Source of the DNA: Mageeibacillus sp. UBA1193
GTDB lineage: Bacteria > Bacillota > Clostridia > Saccharofermentanales > Saccharofermentanaceae
Assembly: GCA_002310155.1 (NCBI GenBank)
Contig: DBYF01000025.1
Location: forward strand, 6,560-24,216
Length of the DNA: 17,657 nucleotides
Reading direction: 5' to 3'
In this document: positions 12,472 to 17,657 of the stretch, one piece after another
Position numbering within the stretch: position 1 is the stretch's first letter
How the letters are laid out: every line of letters begins with the position of its first letter
Notes under the pieces: generated by a model
What the model saw: the letters and a program-made list of their open reading frames with translations, nothing else
What the model was told of the DNA's origin: nothing
Databases searched by the model: none
Made by a program: the position numbers and the translations under genes

Positions 12472-13134
12472 TCAGTACTTGAATACCTTTATGGATTCTA
12501 CGACGATACCATAGATCTTAAGACTCCCGTTCCGCATGTCCTGAAAACGGAAATAGCGGTATTTCTCCGTGGGCGTTTTCTCGATGACAAGGATCCCCCG
12601 TTCATTCCGGATCAGTTTGACCAGCACCGCATCATGTCCGTTTAGACTGGCCAGGTGCACTGCGTTGTTAATGATCTTTCCGGTACGGTAGATCAGATTG
12701 ACCGTATTCGGAAGGATCGCCGGCGCCAGATTCTCAGACTCACAGTAATATCCGATGAACCAGTTCGGATCGATCTTTGCGCCTTGATCCCTGGTCAGGC
12801 CGCGATCAGAGGCTTCTGACCGCGGGATCAGCATACGGAGTTCCTCCTCGGTGACCTTAAGTATGCATCCCGGCTTGGTGCATTCGATAAATACGTCTTT
12901 TCCCCGTACGACCGAGTACACCGGTATATCGATCGGTTCGTCGACCGAATAATGATCGAAAATGAGTCCGAAAGGCATATTAAGGATATCGGATATCCTC
13001 CTTGCCGTATCGATCTCCGGATATGCTGCTCCACGTTCCCACTGCGAAACAGACGGTTGCTTGACGTTCAGCTTTTCTGCGAGCTGTCCCTGACTTAAAT
13101 TGGCACGTAGCCTGTACTCCTTTATCTTTTTCAT
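12472..13134 (-). CDS. XRE-family repressor with S24/LexA-like C-terminal domain
   Basis: 220 residues from the chosen ATG. N-terminal helix-turn-helix of the Cro/CI type (MKKIKEYRLRANLSQGQLAEKLNVKQPSVSQWERG, then IDTARRISDILN). The C-terminal half resembles S24 peptidases (YYCESENLAPAILPNTVNLIY ... HDAVLVKLI). The expected Ser-Met before 'xP' aligns with Asn-Leu (N135), while a Lys at the expected place remains (about K173); self-cleavage is therefore unlikely. Such proteins can still dimerise and respond to ligands. ATG at 13134 with GGGGGA upstream is preferred to an in-frame TTG at 13152. An 18-bp near-palindrome lies just upstream (13151-13168) and suggests autoregulation. No neighbouring phage genes are seen. 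Confidence 0.85.
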   Translation of the reverse strand: MKKIKEYRLRANLSQGQLAEKLNVKQPSVSQWERGAAYPEIDTARRISDILNMPFGLIFDHYSVDEPIDIPVYSVVRGKDVFIECTKPGCILKVTEEELRMLIPRSEASDRGLTRDQGAKIDPNWFIGYYCESENLAPAILPNTVNLIYRTGKIINNAVHLASLNGHDAVLVKLIRNERGILVIEKTPTEKYRYFRFQDMRNGSLKIYGIVVESIKVFKY

Positions 13135-13150
13135 GATCCATCCCCCAATC

Positions 13151-13168
13151 AAAATTTAATTAGATTTT
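13151..13168. promoter_or_regulatory. Near-perfect palindrome, likely autoregulatory operator
   Basis: AAAATTTAATTAGATTTT pairs at 8 of 9 positions. It lies just upstream of the repressor's ribosome binding site and next to a possible -10 box TAATAC (13170-13175), where a repressor would block its own transcription. Confidence 0.5.
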
Positions 13169-13277
13169 AGTATTAGTTGGGTATGAAGTCTGGATTGGAG
13201 GCGAAAGATCACCCGCCGGATGATACTTCTGCAGAACATATAACATGAAATAGAAATGGTGCTTATATTTCAGAAAC

Positions 13278-13312
13278 AAAAAACTCCTGCTTCACTGTGA
13301 GTGAGGCAGGAG
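13278..13312 (-). terminator. Terminator of the arginine operon
   Basis: 12-bp stem CTCCTGCTTCAC (13284-13295) with GTGAGGCAGGAG (13301-13312), one G-U pair, five-base loop, and six U residues after it on the minus strand (13278-13283). It lies about 11 bases past the GNAT stop codon. Confidence 0.93.
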
Positions 13313-13322
13313 ACCGGATCAT

Positions 13323-13862
13323 TTATCTGTTTTGTGCCGGGAGCGGTTTTTCAAATAATCCTCTCGGATATCCGCGGCTGTCATCCGAAGAAAGAAGATT
13401 GAAGCCACGGGTGCGGTAATAATCTACCATGCCTTCGTTGCTGAGTGCGGTGTGCAGCAGCATATGTGAACATTTCGAAGATCTCGCGACCTTCTCACAG
13501 AAAGAGAGAAGGTAGTTGCCGATCCCCTGACCGCGCCACTGATCCCAGACAGAGAATCTCGCGAAATACGCGATACGGGAAGAAACGCCGATAAGTGAAA
13601 CGGTGATCTCTTTGCCCATCTCCCGTCTCGGACGGATGTACAGACGGCAGGTGCCGAGGATCTCGTCATCTTCATTGAGTGCAACGAAGACTACGCCGGA
13701 AGAGATCGCGTTCTTGACCGTTTCCAGATCCTCAGATGTGGCTTCGATGTACGAATCCGGAATACCGGAATCCCGGCAGTAGGATGACATCGATTCATGC
13801 ACGAGTTTCAGAATGATGGGCGCCTCGGAGAGACGTGCTTTTCTGACGGAGATATCAGGCAT
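13323..13862 (-). CDS. GNAT-family N-acetyltransferase at the end of the arg operon
   Basis: 179 residues with a GNAT fold. The acetyl-CoA loop is seen as FSVWDQWRGQGIGNYLL (103-119; R110-x-x-G113-x-G115), followed by the typical C-terminal MVDYYRTRGF (145-154). Substrate cannot be read from the sequence. Because it is the last gene of an argB-argD-argF set, N-acetylglutamate synthesis or acetylation of an arginine-pathway amine is a reasonable guess, but it does not look like classical ArgA. The ATG at 13862 overlaps the end of argF by 8 bases, so translation is probably coupled; an in-frame GTG at 13871 is an alternative start. No good ribosome binding site of its own is seen. Confidence 0.85.
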   Translation of the reverse strand: MPDISVRKARLSEAPIILKLVHESMSSYCRDSGIPDSYIEATSEDLETVKNAISSGVVFVALNEDDEILGTCRLYIRPRREMGKEITVSLIGVSSRIAYFARFSVWDQWRGQGIGNYLLSFCEKVARSSKCSHMLLHTALSNEGMVDYYRTRGFNLLSSDDSRGYPRGLFEKPLPAQNR

Positions 13863-14787
13863 GCTTGTCACTCATGAGGTGAACGAGGATCGCCTTATGG
13901 GCATGCAGTCTGTTCTCTGCCTCATCGAATACGAAGGATCTCGGTCCGTCGATGATATCTTCCGTGACCTCATAGCCGCGGTATGCAGGCAGGCAGTGCA
14001 GGAAGATCGCGTCCTTATCTGCTACGGAGAAAAGATCCGCGTTGACCTGATAATCCTTGAAGACCTTGATTCTCTCCGCCTTCTCGGCTTCCTGACCCAT
14101 GCTTGCCCATGTATCTGCATAGATGACATCAGCGTCTTTGCATGCTTCGTACGGATCCTCGGTCATGACGATCTTGGAGCCTGTGATCTTAGCGTCTTCC
14201 TGAGCCTGAAGTACATACTTCTCCGGGCAGGTATACGCCTTCGGGGAAGCAACGGAGATGTCCATGCCGGCCTTTGCGCAGGCGTGCAGCAGGGAGTTTG
14301 CCATGTTGTTTCCGTCTCCGACATAAGCAAGCTTTAAGCCCTTAAGGTCGCCCTTATGCTCTTTGATGGTGAGAAGGTCAGCCAGGACCTGAGTCGGGTG
14401 CTGGTCATCGGAAAGACCGTTGATGACCGGAACCGAACCGTACTTTGCAAGATCTACGATGTCCTGGTGGGAGAAGGTTCTGATCATGATACCGTCAACC
14501 ATGCGGGACAGTACGTTAGCTGTGTCATGGATGGTTTCGCCACGTCCGATCTGGATATCGTCGCTGGAAAGGAAGAGAGCGTAGCCGCCGAGCTGGTACA
14601 TGCCGACCTCGAAGGAGACACGTGTTCTTGTAGAAGACTTGGTAAAGATCATGCCGAGAGTCTTGCCGGCAAGGATCGGATGCGGGATGCCCGCTTTGGT
14701 CTTCGCCTTCAGATCGATCGCGGTCTCAAGGAGCGCATCGAGCTCCGGGATGGTTACGTCCTCATGAAAATCAATGTAGTGCTTCAT
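13855..14787 (-). CDS. argF: Ornithine carbamoyltransferase
   Basis: 310 residues. Carbamoyl-phosphate site STRTR (52-56), HPTQ (130-133), ornithine-binding DTWASMG (225-231) and the catalytic HCLPAYRG (264-271, with Tyr where most have His). It condenses ornithine with carbamoyl phosphate to citrulline. ATG at 14787 with AAGGAG nine bases or so upstream, inside the end of argD; the gap to argD is only 6 bases. Biosynthetic ArgF is favoured over catabolic ArcB from its position with argB and argD. Confidence 0.96.
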   Translation of the reverse strand: MKHYIDFHEDVTIPELDALLETAIDLKAKTKAGIPHPILAGKTLGMIFTKSSTRTRVSFEVGMYQLGGYALFLSSDDIQIGRGETIHDTANVLSRMVDGIMIRTFSHQDIVDLAKYGSVPVINGLSDDQHPTQVLADLLTIKEHKGDLKGLKLAYVGDGNNMANSLLHACAKAGMDISVASPKAYTCPEKYVLQAQEDAKITGSKIVMTEDPYEACKDADVIYADTWASMGQEAEKAERIKVFKDYQVNADLFSVADKDAIFLHCLPAYRGYEVTEDIIDGPRSFVFDEAENRLHAHKAILVHLMSDKHA

Positions 14788-14793
14788 ATGTGT

Positions 14794-15999
14794 TTACTCC
14801 TTTCCGAGAAGAACGTCCTGCAGTGCAGTGACAAATTTTGATGCCTGTGTTTTTGTAAGGATCAGCGGTGGTGCGATACGGATCACATTAGCTCCGATCG
14901 AGCTGACGAGGAATCCTTTCTCAAAGAGCTTCATCTTAATATCCGCCGCGGAATCCGATGTAAGTTCGATACCGATCAGGAAGCCTTTGCCACGGACGTC
15001 GGAGATCTTCTTGGTCTTCTTAGCGACCTTCTGGAGCTTCTCCTGGATCCATGCGCCGGTTTCGGTGACGTTTTTAAGAAGCTCTGCGGATTCGATCTCG
15101 TTGACGACCGCAAGTCCTGCTGCGCATGCCAGCGGGTTTCCGCCGAATGTGGAACCGTGGTCGCCGGGAGCAAAGCCCGTTGCCACTTCATTCGTAGCGA
15201 GGACAGCTCCGACCGGTACACCGCCGGCGAGTCCTTTTGCCAGGGAAATGATATCCGGCTTAATACCGTACTGCTCATATGCGAAGAAGGTTCCGGTACG
15301 TCCGACACCTGTCTGGACTTCGTCGATGATAAGAAGGATCTTGTTCTTCGTACAGAACTTTCTTACTGCCTGAACGTAGTCATAGTCTGCCGGATGTACG
15401 CCGCTCTCGCCCTGGATGAGCTCGAGCATGATGGCGCCGGTCTCCTTGTCTGCTGCGTTCTTGATCGCTTCGATATCGTTATAGGCAACATATTCAAAGC
15501 CCGGAAGATTCGGTCCGAAAGGAGTTCTGAATTTCTCCTGGCCGGTCGCGGCGATGGTCGCCATGGTACGTCCGTGGAAGGACATCGTCGCCGTGATGAT
15601 CTTCGGCTTCGGTGTGCCCTTCTTGTACCAGTACCCGCGAGCGAGCTTGATGGCACCTTCGTTAGCCTCCGCACCGGAGTTGGCAAAGAAGACCTTGTCG
15701 GCAAAGCTCAGCTCGACCAGTTTCTTGGCCAGCAGAGTCTGCGGCTCGTTATAGTAGTAATTGCAGCAGTGGATCACTTTCTTCGCCTGGTCAGCGACTG
15801 CCTTTGTCAGCTTGCTGTGAGCGTGACCCAGTGTGTTAACGGCGATACCGCCGATCATGTCCATGTACTTCTTGCCGTCGGTACCATAGAGGTAAACGCC
15901 CTTGCCGTGGTCAGCCACGAGGGGAACTCTCTTTCCGAAGCAAGCCATATAGTATTCTTCATCGTATTTAATGATTTTCTTAAGTGTTGCGTCTGCCAT
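14794..15999 (-). CDS. argD: Acetylornithine aminotransferase
   Basis: 401-residue class III PLP aminotransferase. NSGAEANEGAIKLAR (107-121) binds the cofactor phosphate, IIDEVQTGVGRTG (224-236) holds the Asp that contacts the pyridine ring, and ISLAKGLAGGVPVGA (251-265) holds the Schiff-base Lys, K255. It turns N-acetylglutamate semialdehyde into N-acetylornithine with glutamate as amino donor. ATG at 15999 with AGAGG nine bases upstream. A GC-rich hairpin lies in the 64-base gap to argB. Succinyl-DAP aminotransferase activity is a common side function in this family. Confidence 0.96.
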   Translation of the reverse strand: MADATLKKIIKYDEEYYMACFGKRVPLVADHGKGVYLYGTDGKKYMDMIGGIAVNTLGHAHSKLTKAVADQAKKVIHCCNYYYNEPQTLLAKKLVELSFADKVFFANSGAEANEGAIKLARGYWYKKGTPKPKIITATMSFHGRTMATIAATGQEKFRTPFGPNLPGFEYVAYNDIEAIKNAADKETGAIMLELIQGESGVHPADYDYVQAVRKFCTKNKILLIIDEVQTGVGRTGTFFAYEQYGIKPDIISLAKGLAGGVPVGAVLATNEVATGFAPGDHGSTFGGNPLACAAGLAVVNEIESAELLKNVTETGAWIQEKLQKVAKKTKKISDVRGKGFLIGIELTSDSAADIKMKLFEKGFLVSSIGANVIRIAPPLILTKTQASKFVTALQDVLLGKE

Positions 16000-16031
16000 A
16001 TATATTAACCTCTTATAATATATGTTCTTTC

Positions 16032-16045
16032 CCGGGAATGCCCGG
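16032..16045 (-). promoter_or_regulatory. Intercistronic hairpin between argB and argD
   Basis: CCGGG-AATG-CCCGG, 5 bp with a tetraloop. No U-tract follows on the minus strand, so it is not a terminator; it may protect or process the mRNA and set argB to argD ratios. Confidence 0.5.
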
Positions 16046-16063
16046 CCGGATGAATTCGGATTA

Positions 16064-17011
16064 TCAGATCTTTTCTCCCTCGAAATAGGGCTTCTTTTCC
16101 TGGACGATCATCGTGCCGATACCTTTTCCGGTGAAGATCTCGAGGAGGATACTGTGAGGGATACGCCCGTCAATAATGTGTGCACGGCCGACGCCGCGTC
16201 GGATCGTATCGAGGCATCCGTTGACCTTCGGGATCATGCCGCCGGTGATCACGCCGGTCTCGATCATCTCGTGGATGTCAGACTCGGTGAGAACAGGGAA
16301 GACCTGCTCAGTGCCGTCAGCCATAACGCCCTTAACACCCTCGACATCGGTCAGGGTCATGAGCTTTTCCGCTTTCAGAGCAACAGCGATCTCAGCAGCT
16401 ACAGTATCCGCGTTGATGTTATAGCTCTCGCCGTCGGAACCGACACCGATCGGAGCAACGACCGGGATATATTCATCGTTGGCCAGTGTGGAGATGACCT
16501 TCGTGTTGATGTTCTTGATCTTGCCTACGAATCCGACATCGATCGGATTACCGTTAGCGTCCTCGGTGAGCTTCTCGCACTCGATCAGGTGACCGTCGAT
16601 ACCGCTGATACCGATTGCTTTAACACCTTTCTGTCCGAGGTATGAGACGATCTCCTTATTTGTCTTACCGACCAGGACCATCTGAGCGACACTCATGACC
16701 TTAGCGTCTGTGACACGCAGGCCGTTCTCGAAACGGGACTCTACGTTCAGGGTCTTGAGCATGTTGCTGATATCCGGTCCGCCGCCGTGAACCAGTACAG
16801 GATTGATACCTACCGACTTAAGAAGTGCGATATCGTCCATTACAGAGGATTTCAGTTCATCATTGATCATGGCATTGCCGCCGTACTTGATAACGACAGT
16901 CTTACCGGCAAGACTCTGAATATACGGGAGAGCCTCGACGAGAGTCGCCGCCTTATTGATCCATGTCTGCATATCATTTCCTACAGAAGGTAATGTTTTA
17001 TCCTTTTCCAT
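16064..17011 (-). CDS. argB: Acetylglutamate kinase
   Basis: 315 residues. KYGGNAM (42-48), HGGGPDI (75-81), substrate loop NINADTVAAEIA (198-209), and TGGMIPKV (256-263) with a catalytic Lys (K262). It phosphorylates N-acetylglutamate, the controlling step of arginine synthesis. The extra N-terminal helix (MQTWINKAATLVEALPYIQSLAG, 14-36) and the C-terminal IFTGKGIGTMI (292-302) are features of hexameric, arginine-inhibited forms, so feedback inhibition is likely. ATG at 17011 is chosen for AGGAG seven bases upstream; the open frame further upstream to 17065 would run through the promoter. First gene of argB-argD-argF-GNAT. Confidence 0.96.
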   Translation of the reverse strand: MEKDKTLPSVGNDMQTWINKAATLVEALPYIQSLAGKTVVIKYGGNAMINDELKSSVMDDIALLKSVGINPVLVHGGGPDISNMLKTLNVESRFENGLRVTDAKVMSVAQMVLVGKTNKEIVSYLGQKGVKAIGISGIDGHLIECEKLTEDANGNPIDVGFVGKIKNINTKVISTLANDEYIPVVAPIGVGSDGESYNINADTVAAEIAVALKAEKLMTLTDVEGVKGVMADGTEQVFPVLTESDIHEMIETGVITGGMIPKVNGCLDTIRRGVGRAHIIDGRIPHSILLEIFTGKGIGTMIVQEKKPYFEGEKI

Positions 17012-17030
17012 AATATGTCTCCTGCCTGCG

Positions 17031-17067
17031 TTAATATTTATACAGAATACTGAATAAACTTGCATAA
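17031..17067 (-). promoter_or_regulatory. Candidate ARG boxes over the argB promoter
   Basis: On the plus strand TGAATAAACTTGCA (17051-17064) matches the Bacillus ARG-box core TGAATAAAAATKCA at 12 of 14 positions. A weaker copy, TTAATATTTATACA (17031-17044), lies exactly 20 bases away, near the usual tandem spacing. The better box sits between the -35 and -10 of the argB promoter. Confidence 0.55.
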
Positions 17068-17072
17068 AGCAA
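17044..17072 (-). promoter_or_regulatory. Candidate sigma-A promoter of argB
   Basis: TTGCTT (17067-17072) and TATTCT (17044-17049) on the minus strand with a 17-base spacer. The dyad ACTTGC-5-GCAAGT (17058-17074) overlaps the -35. Confidence 0.55.
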
Positions 17073-17104
17073 GTATAAAGGTCAAAAATCAGGAAAATTG
17101 TACA

Positions 17105-17159
17105 TTGTGCACAAGGTGGGGTTAGGATTCCTTGTCAAGTTGCCACAATCGTTGTTGGC
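17105..17159. promoter_or_regulatory. Palindromes in the argB / ABC-ATPase divergent region
   Basis: Perfect 10-bp palindrome TTGTGCACAA at 17105-17114 and the imperfect dyad GCCACAATCGTTGTTGGC at 17142-17159. Both lie between the two divergent promoters and could be operators for either gene. Confidence 0.35.
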
Positions 17160-17221
17160 GGGTGTCAAAAAAGACCGCATTTTTTTGGGGATATTTACGA
17201 GTGGTAGAGGAAGTTGGGGCA

Positions 17222-17230
17222 TGTTATAGT
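17222..17230 (+). promoter_or_regulatory. Extended -10 promoter of the ABC ATPase gene
   Basis: TGTTATAGT, an extended -10 element; no clear -35 is visible. Transcription should start near 17237. A hairpin (GTGCCCGC with GCGG-c-GCAC, 17248-17267) lies just before the ribosome binding site. Confidence 0.5.
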
Positions 17231-17283
17231 AGTTCCATAAAGAAAAAGTGCCCGCTGAGCGGCGCACAATTTGGAGGTAACAA

Positions 17284-17657
17284 ATGGCAAGTTTATCACT
17301 TCAGCATGTTTACAAGAAGTATGACGGCGGCGTTGTAGCTGTTTCCGACTTCAACCTTGAGATTTCCGATAAGGAGTTCATCATCCTGGTAGGACCTTCC
17401 GGTTGCGGTAAGTCCACAACTCTTCGTATGATCGCTGGTCTCGAAGATATTTCCGAGGGTGAGATCTACATCGAAGATCGTCTGATCAACGACGTACTCC
17501 CGAAGGATCGTGATATCGCGATGGTTTTCCAGAACTACGCTCTCTATCCGCACATGACAGTATTCGATAACATGGCATTCGGTCTTAAGCTCCGTAAGGT
17601 AGCTCGTGATGAGATCAAGCGCCGCGTTCAGGAAGCTGCTAAGATCCTCGAGATCGA
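17284..17657 (+). CDS. ABC transporter ATPase, MalK/MsmX/UgpC type, partial
   Basis: First 124 residues of a cytoplasmic nucleotide-binding subunit; the gene runs off the right edge. Walker A GPSGCGKST (37-45), Q-loop VFQNYALYPHMTV (81-93, Q83), and the N-terminus LSLQHVYKKYDGG typical of the carbohydrate importer group, which normally has a C-terminal regulatory domain not seen here. In Firmicutes one such ATPase often serves many sugar importers; no permease or binding-protein gene is in the window, which fits a stand-alone MsmX/MsmK-like gene. ATG at 17284 with GGAGG six bases upstream. Confidence 0.93.
   Translation, partial: MASLSLQHVYKKYDGGVVAVSDFNLEISDKEFIILVGPSGCGKSTTLRMIAGLEDISEGEIYIEDRLINDVLPKDRDIAMVFQNYALYPHMTVFDNMAFGLKLRKVARDEIKRRVQEAAKILEI

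Overview
The window reads as chromosomal DNA of a Gram-positive, low-spore or non-sporulating Clostridia-type Firmicute of moderate GC content. The evidence is the gene order scr (SRP RNA)-dnaX-ebfC-recR, a Veg protein behind a consensus promoter, rqcP followed by a DivIC-like gene, good AGGAGG ribosome binding sites and typical U-tract terminators. Nearly all of it is housekeeping; no phage, insertion sequence, CRISPR array or tRNA was seen. The species cannot be told from the sequence.

Layout from left to right. (1) 1-992, minus: start of a GTP-type PEP carboxykinase gene, with a 340-base upstream region holding a promoter, phased direct repeats and two perfect hairpins. (2) 1333-3196, minus: the least ordinary stretch, a zinc-ribbon/HD-domain protein and a soluble metzincin-like protease. 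(3) 3313-4251, plus: small unknown gene, rqcP, divIC-like gene; the sporulation genes yabP and yabQ that usually lie between the last two are absent. (4) 4344-7842, minus: recR, ebfC, dnaX and the SRP RNA. (5) 7873-10836, minus: fhs (formate-THF ligase) with a membrane-anchored beta-lactamase-fold protein that has lost its catalytic motifs. (6) 10837-11152: divergent fhs/veg control region. (7) 11153-12465, plus: veg and ispE. (8) 12472-13134, minus: XRE/S24-like repressor with a likely inactive protease domain. (9) 13323-17011, minus: arginine operon argB-argD-argF plus a GNAT acetyltransferase. (10) 17284-17657, plus: start of a sugar-type ABC ATPase, divergent from argB.

How the genes work together: argB, argD and argF give three steps from N-acetylglutamate to citrulline, and the argB promoter carries an ARG-box-like sequence between its -35 and -10. 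dnaX, ebfC and recR form the usual replication/recombination cluster behind the SRP RNA. fhs supplies 10-formyl-THF. No clear new multi-gene system is visible. The best leads are the HD/metzincin pair, three proteins whose family catalytic residues appear replaced (HD protein, beta-lactamase-like protein, S24 repressor), the structured fhs leader, and matching palindromic boxes placed at equal distance from the two divergent promoters between fhs and veg.
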